64,000 nucleotides of DNA from Segatella buccae ATCC 33574 (GCF_000184945.1 NZ_GL586311.1:802731-866730), one strand, 5' to 3'. Positions 53,859 to 63,237 are shown, numbered from the stretch's first letter. The notes: generated by a model from the sequence alone, not told the origin. A program made the numbers and translations.

Positions 53859-53889
53859 TTGGGTGGTTTGAATTTCCTTTTTATTTTTG
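53859..53889 (+). promoter_or_regulatory. Promoter of the EreA/ChaN-like gene
   Basis: TTGG (53859-53862), exactly 19 bp, TATTTTTG (53882-53889). The predicted start is near 53895, so the ATG at 53914 is the proper start; an open frame beginning at 53887 starts inside the -7 box. Confidence 0.75.
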
Positions 53890-53913
53890 CATCAGAAATC
53901 AAAACATCTGAAT

Positions 53914-54993
53914 ATGGTAAAAATTATAAGAATCGCAGTTATCGTATTTATTATTCTGGCTATGCTCCCACTGCTTTACATCTGGGGTGTCTGGCTCTAC
54001 TATTCGGGCAGTAAGTCGACTGAAAAAATCGAATATCTACGGAGAAACAGCACTGCCCTTAATGGCAGACTGGAGATTCCGCAGAATTTTATCGAGGCTC
54101 CCGATACATCGAAAACAACAATCTATATGTTTGGAGAGATTCACGGATATGCCAAGACCGAAGATTTTGCCATATCCATGTTGGAGTATCTGAATCGCAA
54201 CTATGGCGTGAGAGACTATTTCACCGAGATATATACAGAAGAAGCCGAACTGCTTAATCGCTTCCTCGACGCTCCCAGTCAGAATAGGGGCTTGTTGGGG
54301 AAACTTTTGCAATATGAAAAAGAAAATATTCCGCAGCACCATACCGAAGATTTCATCCGTAAGTGGGAACGGCTGTATAACTTCAATAGCAGTCTCGATT
54401 CAGCCCACCGAATTATCGTACATTCCCTCCTTGGCAGACAGAAAGACTATAAAGGAATGCGCGACTCTGCAATGTTGGCCAACTTCATGGCTTGTATGAA
54501 AGGCATAAAAGGTAGGGTGGTTTACTGTTCCACAGGGGTGGGGCATATCTACCGTTCCCCTTATGTGGTCAAGGGGCATCATGTTGCGTCTTTGGGCACT
54601 TGTCTGGAGCGGAAGCCCTCCAACAAGGTGGTCAGCATAGCCCACATCACGCTCGACAGCGAGTGTTATCTCCCGAAAGAGTCTCCCTTTCCTACTCCGA
54701 GAGACGAAAAAACAAAACTGGCCAATGCCGACGGGCCATTGTTATATTTCACGAATGTGGAAAACTTGAGAGAGGCATCGCCCGAGAGGGGCGTCTGCTT
54801 ATACCGGCTGAACGTAAAAGGCTCTCCCTACAAAGATGGCGATGATTTTGTGGGATATAAGTCACCTGTAGCATTTATGGTGGGAGAGATGACTGCGGAA
54901 AAGGGAAAGTCGACTATCGATTATTTTCAGTATTTGTTGCTGACCAGAGGCTATGACGCGCCCACGATACTGAAGTGGGAACCATGTTTTTGA
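53914..54993 (+). CDS. Membrane-anchored EreA/ChaN/TIKI-superfamily-like protein
   Basis: 359 residues from the ATG at 53914. One N-terminal membrane anchor (about 5-30) precedes a domain with three features of the erythromycin esterase/ChaN/TraB-TIKI superfamily: TIYMFGEIHG near residue 72 (Glu-x-His), acidic residues in YFTEIYTEEAELLN near 107, RDSAMLANFMACMK near 190, and GVGHIYRSPY near 212 (second His). These residues form the active site in enzymes of the superfamily. Whether it is a hydrolase, a haem protein or a sensor cannot be said. The LytTR regulator directly upstream and the operator-like repeats indicate that its expression is controlled by that regulator. Confidence 0.65.
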   Translation: MVKIIRIAVIVFIILAMLPLLYIWGVWLYYSGSKSTEKIEYLRRNSTALNGRLEIPQNFIEAPDTSKTTIYMFGEIHGYAKTEDFAISMLEYLNRNYGVRDYFTEIYTEEAELLNRFLDAPSQNRGLLGKLLQYEKENIPQHHTEDFIRKWERLYNFNSSLDSAHRIIVHSLLGRQKDYKGMRDSAMLANFMACMKGIKGRVVYCSTGVGHIYRSPYVVKGHHVASLGTCLERKPSNKVVSIAHITLDSECYLPKESPFPTPRDEKTKLANADGPLLYFTNVENLREASPERGVCLYRLNVKGSPYKDGDDFVGYKSPVAFMVGEMTAEKGKSTIDYFQYLLLTRGYDAPTILKWEPCF

Positions 54994-55485
54994 CACATAG
55001 AATTCGAGTGGCGAATAGATGTGGGCGCAGTTGCTTCTTTCTTTGTATGCGTTTTTTCCTTACTTTATTGAACGCTCTTTTTGATTTTTCGATTGTTAAA
55101 AAATACTGCATGTTTTAGGCCTCCATTTTGGCGATATTTCCGGTCGGAAGCTCTCTCGGCTTGAAATACGGAAAAAATGAGGGACTTGTAATGCGTTGAC
55201 AGTTAAATACTTCTGATTTATTGACAAGCTAAAAGGGGCAAAAAGGGCTCTGAAAGAGGCCGGATGAGGGCGTAGGAGAGGCTCTTTTGGACGCTCGCGG
55301 AGGCCGAATGGCTCGCTCACTGTGGCCCTTTCGCATGGTCAAAGGGGCGTGGTGGGCGGATAAGAAGGATTTCGGAGTGTGCGGGAGGGGCTTTTCCGTG
55401 CTGGTTGGCGTGTTTTGAAGATAGTGATTTTGTAAAGGTTTTATGGGGCTTATGGCTGGGGTGCATCAGCTTTTTAGGGGATAGT
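54994..55485. other. Gene-free stretch before mutS
   Basis: A 550-bp gap between two + strand genes. It contains blocks rich in GGCC and AAGGGGC (for example around 55215-55350) that weakly resemble the promoter-hairpin element (CGGAAGCTC and GAGGCTCTTTTGGA), but the promoter, hairpin and arm structure cannot be recovered. No open frame looks like a gene. The mutS promoter lies at its right end. Confidence 0.5.
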
Positions 55486-55517
55486 TTTGCCCGTCTCGGC
55501 TAAAAACGTTATCTTTG
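55486..55517 (+). promoter_or_regulatory. mutS promoter
   Basis: TTTG (55486-55489), 20-bp spacer, TATCTTTG (55510-55517). The ATG at 55544 lies about 20 nt downstream of the predicted start. Confidence 0.8.
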
Positions 55518-55543
55518 CATGCTAAACTAAATTTAAAAAACAG

Positions 55544-58213
55544 ATGGCTGTAAACGAAAAAGGACTTACTCCGATGATGCGCCAGTTTTTCGACATGAAG
55601 TCGAAGCACCCCGAGGCGCTGTTGCTGTTTCGCTGTGGCGACTTCTACGAGACCTACTGCGAGGATGCCGTGGAGGCGGCACGCGTGCTGGGCATCACAC
55701 TCACGCGCCGCAACAACGGAGGGTCTACAGCCGTGACCGAGATGGCGGGATTTCCCCATCATGCCCTCGACACCTACCTGCCCAAGCTCATCAGAGCGGG
55801 GAAGCGTGTGGCCATCTGCGACCAGCTTGAAGACCCGAAGAAGAAGCGGGAGCAAATCAAGGGCAAGAAGGGCCTTTCGGAGATGGACAAGATGGTGAAG
55901 CGGGGCATCACCGAACTGGTGACGCCGGGCGTGGCCATGGGCGACAATGTGCTCAACTACAAGGAGAACAACTTCTTGGCGGCTGTACATTTCGGCAAGG
56001 GGGCCTGCGGCGTGAGCTTTCTGGACATCTCCACGGGCGAGTTTCTCACCGGGGAGGGCACCTACGACTATGTGGAGAAACTGCTGGGCAACTTCCAACC
56101 CAAGGAGGTGCTCTACGACCGGGCCCGCAAGCAGGACTTCGAGCGTTATTTCGGTACGCGTTTCTGCACCTTTGAGCTCGACGACTGGGTGTTCACTGAC
56201 CAGAGTGCGCGGCAGAAACTCTTGAAGCATTTCGGCACGAAGTCGCTCAAGGGATTCGGTGTAGACCACCTGAAAAACGGCGTCATAGCCTCGGGAGCCA
56301 TCATGCAGTATCTGGAACTCACCCAGCACACGCACATCGGCCATATCACGGCCCTTGCCCGCATAGAGGAAGACAAGTTTGTGAGGCTCGACAAGTTCAC
56401 CGCCCGGTCGCTCGAACTCCTCCAACCCATGCAGGAAGACGGCCTGTCGCTGCTCGATGTCATCGACCGCACGGTCACGCCGATGGGCAGCCGGCTGCTG
56501 CGCCGCTGGATGGTGTTTCCGCTGAAAGACGTGCGCCCCATCAACGAGCGGCTCGACATTGTGGACTATTTCTTCAAGAAGCCCGACTTCCGTGCGTGTG
56601 TGGACGAGGAGTTCCACCGCATGGGTGACCTCGAGCGCATCATCTCCAAGGTGGCCGTGGGCAGGGTGAGTCCGCGCGAGGTGGTGCAGCTGAAGAACGC
56701 CCTCACAGCCATACGCCCCGTGAAGATGGCCTGTCTCTCGGCCGGCAACGAGGCCTTGAAGCGGGTGGGGGAGCAGCTGAGCCTCTGCGAGTCGTTGCGC
56801 GACCGCATTGACAAGGAGATACAGCCCGATCCGCCGCAGTTGCTGAACAAGGGAGATGTCATTGCCGACAACTACAGCCCCGAACTCGACGAGCTGCGCT
56901 CCATCAGCCGCCACGGAAAGGACTATCTGCTTGAGATACAGCAGCGCGAAATCGAGAAGACGGGCATCACGAGCTTGAAGGTGGGGTTCAACAACGTGTT
57001 CGGCTATTATCTTGAAGTGCGCAACACGTTCAAGGACAAAGTGCCCGAGGAGTGGGTGCGCAAGCAGACGCTGGCGCAGGCTGAGCGTTACATCACACAG
57101 GAACTGAAAGAATATGAGGAGAAGATACTCGGGGCCGACGAGAAAATCATCATGCTCGAGACCAAGCTTTTCAACGAACTCATACTGGCCATGCAGGAAT
57201 TCATTCCGCAAATACAGATCGACGCCAACCTCGTGGCCCATCTCGACTGCCTGCTGTCGTTTGCCAAGACTTCGGAGGAGCACCGCTACGTGCGGCCCAC
57301 GATTGACGAGAGCGAGGTGCTCGACATCAAGCAGGGGAGGCATGCCGTGATCGAGACGCAGTTGCCGATAGGCGAGCAATACGTGCCCAACGACGTGTAT
57401 CTCGACACGGTGAAGCAGCAGGTGATGATGATCACGGGCCCCAACATGGCCGGTAAGTCGGCCCTGCTGCGGCAGACGGCCTTGATCGTGCTGCTCGCTC
57501 AAGTGGGCTGTTTCGTGCCGGCGGAGAGCGCCCGGATAGGTCTGGTGGACAAGATCTTCACCCGCGTGGGCGCATCGGACAACATCTCGCTCGGCGAGTC
57601 CACGTTCATGGTGGAGATGACGGAGGCTTCCAACATCCTCAACAACGTGTCGGGGCGGTCGTTGGTGCTCTTCGACGAACTGGGCCGGGGCACAAGCACC
57701 TACGACGGCATATCCATTGCGTGGGCCATTGTGGAGTATCTGCATGAGCATCCGAAGGCACGGGCACGCACGCTTTTCGCCACCCACTATCACGAGCTCA
57801 ACGAGATGGAGAAGAACTTTCCGCGCATCAAGAACTACAACGTGAGTGTGAAAGAGCTCAACGGCAAGGTCATCTTCCTGCGCAAACTCGAACGGGGCGG
57901 TTCCGAACACTCGTTCGGTATCCACGTGGCCGAGATTGCGGGCATGCCCCGCAGCATTGTCAAGCGGGCCAATGTCATCCTGAAACAGCTCGAAGCCGAC
58001 AACTCGGGCGTGGGAGCGGCCGGAAAGGCGCGCGTGAAGCATCTCGACGAGAGTCGTGAGGGAATGCAGCTATCGTTCTTCCAGCTCGATGACCCGGTGC
58101 TCGAACAGATTCGTGACGAGATACTGGGGCTCGACATCAACAACCTCACACCTATGGAGGCACTGAACAAGCTGAATGATATCAAGAAGATTGTAGGAGG
58201 AGGAAAGGAGTAA
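55544..58213 (+). CDS. mutS: DNA mismatch repair protein MutS
   Basis: 889 residues, complete MutS1. The mismatch-reading motif is RCGDFYETY near residue 30 (Phe-x-Glu). The clamp and connector domains are present, and the ATPase end carries Walker [14 protein letters not shown] near 632, the Walker B/D-loop [16 protein letters not shown] near 707 and HYHELNEME near 748. It binds base mismatches and recruits MutL. Own promoter, no neighbours in the same unit; a perfect 63-bp inverted repeat follows 11 bp after the stop. Confidence 0.98.
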   Translation: MAVNEKGLTPMMRQFFDMKSKHPEALLLFRCGDFYETYCEDAVEAARVLGITLTRRNNGGSTAVTEMAGFPHHALDTYLPKLIRAGKRVAICDQLEDPKKKREQIKGKKGLSEMDKMVKRGITELVTPGVAMGDNVLNYKENNFLAAVHFGKGACGVSFLDISTGEFLTGEGTYDYVEKLLGNFQPKEVLYDRARKQDFERYFGTRFCTFELDDWVFTDQSARQKLLKHFGTKSLKGFGVDHLKNGVIASGAIMQYLELTQHTHIGHITALARIEEDKFVRLDKFTARSLELLQPMQEDGLSLLDVIDRTVTPMGSRLLRRWMVFPLKDVRPINERLDIVDYFFKKPDFRACVDEEFHRMGDLERIISKVAVGRVSPREVVQLKNALTAIRPVKMACLSAGNEALKRVGEQLSLCESLRDRIDKEIQPDPPQLLNKGDVIADNYSPELDELRSISRHGKDYLLEIQQREIEKTGITSLKVGFNNVFGYYLEVRNTFKDKVPEEWVRKQTLAQAERYITQELKEYEEKILGADEKIIMLETKLFNELILAMQEFIPQIQIDANLVAHLDCLLSFAKTSEEHRYVRPTIDESEVLDIKQGRHAVIETQLPIGEQYVPNDVYLDTVKQQVMMITGPNMAGKSALLRQTALIVLLAQVGCFVPAESARIGLVDKIFTRVGASDNISLGESTFMVEMTEASNILNNVSGRSLVLFDELGRGTSTYDGISIAWAIVEYLHEHPKARARTLFATHYHELNEMEKNFPRIKNYNVSVKELNGKVIFLRKLERGGSEHSFGIHVAEIAGMPRSIVKRANVILKQLEADNSGVGAAGKARVKHLDESREGMQLSFFQLDDPVLEQIRDEILGLDINNLTPMEALNKLNDIKKIVGGGKE

Positions 58214-58224
58214 GGAAGTAATTT

Positions 58225-58395
58225 AGGAGTTAAGGGAGATAGGGAGAGGAGTTAAGGGAGTTAAGGAGTGAAAGGGAGTTAAGACAACGGCTTTACATCT
58301 TGATATTGTCGATGGATCAAGCAACAAAGCTATTGTCTTAACTCCCTTTCACTCCTTAACTCCCTTAACTCCTCTCCCTATCTCCCTTAACTCCT
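58225..58395. repeat. Giant inverted repeat, two perfect 63-bp arms built from AGTTAAGGG words
   Basis: Left arm 58225-58287 starts AGGAGTTAAGGGAGATAGGG; the right arm 58333-58395 is its exact complement; the loop is 45 nt. Words such as GGAGTTAAGG and GGGAGTTAAG recur within each arm. It lies exactly between the convergent mutS (ends 58213) and GH51 (ends 58403) genes. A related but decayed copy lies at 61982-62126, with a similar loop start (AAGACAAC then GCTTTAC). Confidence 0.95.
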
Positions 58396-58402
58396 TAAAA
58401 AA

Positions 58403-60946
58403 TCATATCTCAATGTTCCTTACGGAATACGGAGGCAGTGAAATATGGTTGTCTTTGGTGACGGAAGAAGTGACGGTTTCCGTCTTTTTATCAGCCGGTA
58501 GGCCGCTGAAACCGGTTATCCGTGAGCCTGTGGGGATGGAGAGTCCGCCTACCTCGAAGTCCACTTCCACAGGTAAGGCGTTGACGAGACGCAGGTAGGT
58601 CTTGCCCGTCTTGCTGTCGGAGACCACGCTCGAGGCCAGTCTGTTGGCCGGAACATCGGGTGCTGTGATCGTGGATGCCGTGTAGTGGTCGCCGCTGTAG
58701 GCCGAGAAAAGGCGTTGCGTCTCATAACTCGGCGTGGTGGTGACGGCAGTGTTGTCGAAATAGATCAGGTCGGGATTCCAGTTGTGGTGACCGTCTTTAG
58801 CCAAAAGCGGCGCATAGCTTGTCATGCTCACCACATCGGCGTTGCGCTCCACGTGGCAGAGAAAGAGTGCTTCGGCCAACGCCGACTCCAACGTACGTGT
58901 TCTCGAAGCGTATTCTCCGACATACACTTTCGGACCCTTGCGGTCGTAATGGTCGTAATAGTCCAAGTGGTTCATAAACCATCCTGTGCTCTCGTAGTAG
59001 TGTTCGTCCACCATGTCGATGATGTTGTGGTGCTCTTTGGCAAACTTCCAACCCTCTATGTAGTCGGCCGACGGATAGTGGAAAGGCCCTGCCGTGCCGC
59101 ACACGATGATGTCGGGATACTTCTCCTTGATGGCCTTGCATATCATGAGACAACGCTCCTCAAAGGGCGTGGAGATGATGTCTTCGTTGCCCACACCGAT
59201 GTATTTGAGGTGGAACGGAGCCGGATGCCCTGCGTCGGCCCTCATCTTCGCCCACTTGGAGGTTGCCGGATCTCCGTTGGCCCACTCTATCAGATTGAGA
59301 AACTCCTGACAATAGGCCGGCATGTCGGCCATGGGGATGCCCCCTTGCTGTCCGCCGTAGCCACAGGCGTTGTTGGAAGAGTTCTGGCAGGGAACGCCAG
59401 CGGCAAGCACCGGCAGGGGCTCTGCGCCGATGTCTTCGCAGAATTGGAAATACTCGTAGAAGCCCAGTCCGCGTGTTTGGTGATAGTTCCAGATGTTTCT
59501 GTCCGGCACGCGGTCTTCCGGTCGGCCTATGGTGTGGTGCCAATGGTAGATGTTGTCGAGTCCGTCTCCGTGGCTCATGCAGCCGCCCGGAAACCGCACA
59601 AACTTAGGTTTCAGGGCGGCAATCGTCTCGGCGAGGTCTTTGCGGAGCCCGTGGCCCTTGTAGGTGTCCTGCGGAAAGAGCGACACCATGTCTATCGCCG
59701 CTTCGCCTTCCCCTTTGGGAACGATCACAAGCCGGGCGTTGTGCAGGCTCTCTGTCGGAGCGTTCTTGTCCGCTTTCACGCTGAGCAAGGCTCTGTATTG
59801 TGTCCATCCTTCGCCTTGCAGCTTGAATTTTGCCTTGGCCAGTTCGCGCCCGTCGTCGCCCACCAGTGCCACCTGCAACTGCTTCTTGTCTGTTCCCAAG
59901 TTGCGTGCATAGAAAGAGAAGGCATACTGTTGGCTGCTCTTCACGGCTATGCCGTCCCAACCTTCGTTCTGCAAGGTGTCGGTCGCCAGCACTGCATAGT
60001 GGGGATTGTTCTTGCTCAGGGGATTGTCCGTGGCAATTTTGATGGGCTTCGGCGAATGCCAGGCAGTGGAGGGCGACCATCCTTTATGGTCGCGCTCATT
60101 GTATTCGAAGTCGCGGTTTTGGATGAGTTCGGCATACAGACCTCCGTCGGCGGCATAGCTTATATCCTCGAAGAACACCCCGACGAGCTTGTCACTGATG
60201 GCTTTCGTCTGTGCTTTGTCCACCGTCACCCGCGCCTTGAGGCCCGTAAGCGTCTTGAAACGCTCACTGTCTTGCGCCATACTCTCGCTGCTCATGATGC
60301 CGTCGGCACCCAGAGCGCGGAAATAGTCGTTTATATAAGAAAGGTGTAGTTTGGGAATGTCGAAGAGATTGCCCTCATAGTGCTTTCCGCCTACGGTGGC
60401 CGTGTCGCGCGTCCACACCACGTCTTCTATGGTGCTGGGTTCCTCATCCTCCTTGAAAGTGCGGAAGTCGTTGGATGCATGGACATAGCGGTTGCCCTTG
60501 TCGGAGTGGAAATAGATGTCGAAAGTCCCGTCTTCCATCTGAAACATGATGGGTTTCCGGCATCCCTGCACCGACATTTGCGGGTAGTCCTGGGGCCTCC
60601 AAGTAATCAGATCCTCGCTGTAGGCTGCGGCGATGCAGGGCGCATAGTCATTCACCGACCACACGGCGCGCCACGTTCCGTCGGAGGCGTGGAGCACGAA
60701 CGGGTGGTACATCCTTTTCTCAGAGCCCCACCGGCCGTAGTCTGACGAGCACAGCTGGCCCACATCTTGCCACCGGTCGTTGTCGTCCAGATAGGCAAGA
60801 TGGAGTCCGGCCCTGTCTCCGGGCGAATAGATGAATACCTGGCAGATGGTGTCTTTTCCCAAAACGGAGTATGCCGGCTTCACACTTTGGGCATTGCCGA
60901 TGGCTGCCACGGCTGCGACAGCAAGGAAGGAAAGTAGTTTTTTCAT
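58403..60946 (-). CDS. Alpha-L-arabinofuranosidase, GH51, with N-terminal GH43-like propeller
   Basis: 847 residues from the ATG at 60946 (MKKLLSFLAVAAVAAIGNAQ signal). Residues 25-225 resemble a five-bladed GH43-type half (VFIYSPGDRAGLHLAYL and EDLITWRPQDYPQMSV). The GH51 part starts at about 255 (DKLVGVFFEDISYAADGGLYAEL), with the carbohydrate-binding insert, then FVRFPGGCMSHGD and YIGVGNEDI (acid/base Glu near 600) and VYVGEYASRT (nucleophile Glu near 680). It removes arabinose side chains from pectin and arabinoxylan. Single gene on the minus strand. Confidence 0.94.
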   Translation of the reverse strand: MKKLLSFLAVAAVAAIGNAQSVKPAYSVLGKDTICQVFIYSPGDRAGLHLAYLDDNDRWQDVGQLCSSDYGRWGSEKRMYHPFVLHASDGTWRAVWSVNDYAPCIAAAYSEDLITWRPQDYPQMSVQGCRKPIMFQMEDGTFDIYFHSDKGNRYVHASNDFRTFKEDEEPSTIEDVVWTRDTATVGGKHYEGNLFDIPKLHLSYINDYFRALGADGIMSSESMAQDSERFKTLTGLKARVTVDKAQTKAISDKLVGVFFEDISYAADGGLYAELIQNRDFEYNERDHKGWSPSTAWHSPKPIKIATDNPLSKNNPHYAVLATDTLQNEGWDGIAVKSSQQYAFSFYARNLGTDKKQLQVALVGDDGRELAKAKFKLQGEGWTQYRALLSVKADKNAPTESLHNARLVIVPKGEGEAAIDMVSLFPQDTYKGHGLRKDLAETIAALKPKFVRFPGGCMSHGDGLDNIYHWHHTIGRPEDRVPDRNIWNYHQTRGLGFYEYFQFCEDIGAEPLPVLAAGVPCQNSSNNACGYGGQQGGIPMADMPAYCQEFLNLIEWANGDPATSKWAKMRADAGHPAPFHLKYIGVGNEDIISTPFEERCLMICKAIKEKYPDIIVCGTAGPFHYPSADYIEGWKFAKEHHNIIDMVDEHYYESTGWFMNHLDYYDHYDRKGPKVYVGEYASRTRTLESALAEALFLCHVERNADVVSMTSYAPLLAKDGHHNWNPDLIYFDNTAVTTTPSYETQRLFSAYSGDHYTASTITAPDVPANRLASSVVSDSKTGKTYLRLVNALPVEVDFEVGGLSIPTGSRITGFSGLPADKKTETVTSSVTKDNHISLPPYSVRNIEI

Positions 60947-61013
60947 TTTTAGTTGATGAGTAAACAAGTAGATGAGTTGACGGGTTATGGATTATTAGGG
61001 GATTCGAGTAGAT

Positions 61014-61132
61014 AAGTGGACAAGTAAACGAGTGGACAAGTAAACGAGTTGTTTGCCAAACAACTTACAAGCTTCACCTGTTTGAGAAGACAAATAACTT
61101 GTCTACTTGTCCACTCGTTTACTTGTCTACTT
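61014..61132. repeat. 42-bp inverted repeat built from AAGTGGACAAGT words
   Basis: Left arm 61014-61055 and right arm 61091-61132 match in 38 of 42 bases, all four differences being transitions that still allow G-T pairing in RNA. The words AAGT-GACAAGT and AAACGAG are repeated two or three times per arm. The right arm runs into the lgt gene: the last three codons and the stop of lgt are part of it. Confidence 0.9.
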
Positions 61133-61964
61133 TATTCACTCGCCTGCTTCTCCTCATCGCCCAAAGGCCGATGGCGATGAATGGGATGCTCAATATCTGT
61201 CCCATGTCGATGGGCAGGCCGGCCTCGAAGGCCTCTTGTATTTCTTTGGTGTATTCTATCAAAAAGCGGAAAGTGAAGATGAGTGTGAGACAAAGACCGA
61301 AGTAGAGGCCGCTGCCCACGGTCTCGGGGCCTTTCTTCCGGTAGACCATATAGATGATGAGGAAGAAACAGGCGTAGGCGATGGCCTCATAGAGCTGTCC
61401 CGGATGGCGTGGATATTGGTCTACGCGCTCAAAGATGAAAGCCCATGGCACGTCGGTCACCTTGCCGATGATTTCACTGTTCATCAGGTTTCCAAGTCTG
61501 ATGAATGTAGCCGTGATGCCCGAACAGATGCCCATATTGTCGAGTACGACCCATCCGCCCACGCCTGTGTTGCGGCAATAGAGGTAGATGCCGATGAGCA
61601 TACCGATCACGCCGCCGTGGGAGGCGAGCCCCTGATAGCCCACAAACTTCCAACTGCCGTCGGCCAAATGGCGCATGGGCACTATCATTTCCACAAAATG
61701 CTCGAACGAACTGAGGAAATATTCCGGTTCGTAGAACAGACAATGGCCGAGTCTTCCACCCAGCAGTACACCCACAAAGATGTAGATGAACAGCGGTTCA
61801 AACTTGGCATCGGCTATTTTCTGCTCCTTGTAGAGCCGCTTCATGAGCAGATAGCCCAAGGCGAGACCGATGAGCCAGCAAAGCGAATACCAGCGGATGG
61901 CCAGCGGACCGAGGTGGAAAGCTGTTTCGCTCGGGCCCCAAACGATGTATAAGAGGTGGTTCAT
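61119..61964 (-). CDS. lgt: Prolipoprotein diacylglyceryl transferase
   Basis: 281 residues with seven membrane segments. LAIRWYSLCWLIGLALGY and GRLGHCLFYEPEYF are Lgt signatures; HGGVIGMLIGIYLY and IRLGNLMNSEIIGK (conserved Arg and Asn) complete the active site. It attaches diacylglycerol from phosphatidylglycerol to the lipobox Cys of prolipoproteins, including the lipoproteins encoded in this window. Its 3' end overlaps the arm of an inverted repeat. Confidence 0.96.
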   Translation of the reverse strand: MNHLLYIVWGPSETAFHLGPLAIRWYSLCWLIGLALGYLLMKRLYKEQKIADAKFEPLFIYIFVGVLLGGRLGHCLFYEPEYFLSSFEHFVEMIVPMRHLADGSWKFVGYQGLASHGGVIGMLIGIYLYCRNTGVGGWVVLDNMGICSGITATFIRLGNLMNSEIIGKVTDVPWAFIFERVDQYPRHPGQLYEAIAYACFFLIIYMVYRKKGPETVGSGLYFGLCLTLIFTFRFLIEYTKEIQEAFEAGLPIDMGQILSIPFIAIGLWAMRRSRRVNKVDK

Positions 61965-61981
61965 GTTAGTTTGATTTTGTA

Positions 61982-62126
61982 GGAGTTAAGGGAGTTAAGG
62001 GGTGAAAGGGGGTCAAGACAACAGCTTTACTTCTAACAGTTTCATAAACTCAGGCAATAAGACTATTCTTTTAACTCCTAACGAGCGAAGCGAGTGCTAA
62101 CTCCTTTTAACTCCTCTAACTCCTGA
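61982..62126. repeat. Decayed copy of the AGTTAAGGG inverted repeat
   Basis: AGGAGTTAAGGGAGTTAAGG at 61981-62000 faces AGTTAGAGGAGTTAAAAGGAG words on the other strand near 62095-62126. The region between begins AAGACAACAGCTTTAC, close to AAGACAACGGCTTTAC at 58281-58296. An inserted palindrome, ACGAGCGAAGCGAGT (62079-62093), lies in the right half. It lies between the ychF 3' end and lgt. Confidence 0.7.
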
Positions 62127-62133
62127 AAAAAGA

Positions 62134-63237
62134 TTATACATTAAATCTGAAGTGCATGATGTCGCCGTCCTGCACCACATATTCCTTGCCCTCGATGCCC
62201 AGTTTCCCGGCTTCTCGAACGGCACTTTCAGAGCCATAACGGATGTAGTCGTCATACTTGATGACCTCGGCACGGATGAATCCCTTTTCGAAGTCGGTGT
62301 GTATGACGCCCGCACACTGCGGTGCTTTCCATCCCTTGTGGTAAGTCCAGGCCTTCACTTCCATCTCTCCGGCCGTGATAAACGTTTCAAGATTGAGCAG
62401 CGCGTAGGCCTTTTTGATGAGTCGGTTCACGCCGCTCTCCGTCAGTCCGAGTTCTTCGAGAAACAGCTGCTTGTCCTCGTAGGTTTCAAGCGAAGCGATG
62501 TCCTCCTCCGTCTTGGCGGCGATAACCATTGCCTCGGCCCCTTCTCGGGCAGCAATTTCTTCTATCCGGCGCGAGTAGTCATTGCCTGTTTTGGCACTCG
62601 CTTCATCCACGTTGCACACATAGAGCACGGGCTTTGTAGTGAGCAGAAACAGGTCGTGGGCCGCCTGTTGTTCCTCCTTGCTGTCGAAACTCACCTCCCG
62701 GGCGTTGCGTCCCTGCTCCAACACCTCCTTGAAAGCCTCCAGCACTGTCACCATCACCTTGGCATCCTTGTTGCCCGCAGCCGCCGTCTTCTGCTGTTTG
62801 GCCAGCTGTGCGTCGATGGTTTCGAGATCTTTAAGCTGCAATTCGGTGTCGATGATTTCCTTGTCGGCAATGGGATCTACGGCCATGCCTCCCTCGCGTA
62901 CGATGTTGTCGTCGTCGAAACAGCGCACCACATGGATGATGGCGTCGCACTCGCGGATGTTGCCCAGGAACTTATTGCCCAGTCCCTCTCCTTTGGATGC
63001 GCCTTTCACGAGTCCGGCAATGTCGACTATCTCGCACGTGGCAGGCACGATGCGTCCCGGATGCACGAGCTCGGCCAACTTGTTGAGGCGCTCGTCGGGC
63101 ACGGTGATAACGCCCAGATTGGGTTCTATCGTACAGAAAGGAAAGTTTGCCGACTGCGCTTTGGCACTCGACAAGCAGTTGAAAAGTGTGGACTTGCCCA
63201 CGTTGGGGAGTCCCACGATGCCGCATTTTAAAGCCAT
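62134..63237 (-). CDS. ychF: Ribosome-binding ATPase YchF
   Basis: 367 residues from the ATG at 63237 (MALKCGIVGLPNVGKST), the start shared with other YchF proteins; a longer frame exists upstream but starts within or before the promoter. Walker A GLPNVGKS at 9-16; VDIAGLVKGASKGEGLGNKFL with the G3/switch region; the NVDE motif near 208 replaces NKxD, which gives ATP preference. The C-terminal TGS domain is present (about 280-364). It binds ribosomes and acts in stress responses. Confidence 0.97.
   Translation of the reverse strand: MALKCGIVGLPNVGKSTLFNCLSSAKAQSANFPFCTIEPNLGVITVPDERLNKLAELVHPGRIVPATCEIVDIAGLVKGASKGEGLGNKFLGNIRECDAIIHVVRCFDDDNIVREGGMAVDPIADKEIIDTELQLKDLETIDAQLAKQQKTAAAGNKDAKVMVTVLEAFKEVLEQGRNAREVSFDSKEEQQAAHDLFLLTTKPVLYVCNVDEASAKTGNDYSRRIEEIAAREGAEAMVIAAKTEEDIASLETYEDKQLFLEELGLTESGVNRLIKKAYALLNLETFITAGEMEVKAWTYHKGWKAPQCAGVIHTDFEKGFIRAEVIKYDDYIRYGSESAVREAGKLGIEGKEYVVQDGDIMHFRFNV

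Noticed and set aside
55100-55400. A possible fifth copy of the promoter-hairpin element before mutS
   Set aside because: Only short matches (CGGAAGCTC, GAGGCTCTTTTGGA, GTGGCCCTTTCG) are present. Promoter, hairpin with T run and conserved tail are missing, so common descent cannot be shown.
55466-58042. An open frame of 858 codons on the minus strand, antisense to mutS
   Set aside because: It mirrors the mutS frame, is rich in His, Val and Leu as expected from the complement of GC-rich coding DNA, shows no known domain, and has no promoter. Similar long antisense frames occur under leuS (24693-26480), the 46.7-kb lipoprotein gene (46804-48609) and the GH3-family gene (45176-46531); all were left out.
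58225-58395. A CRISPR-like array, because short words are repeated
   Set aside because: The words are 8-10 nt, adjacent without unique spacers, and the two halves are inverted, not direct. No cas gene is near.
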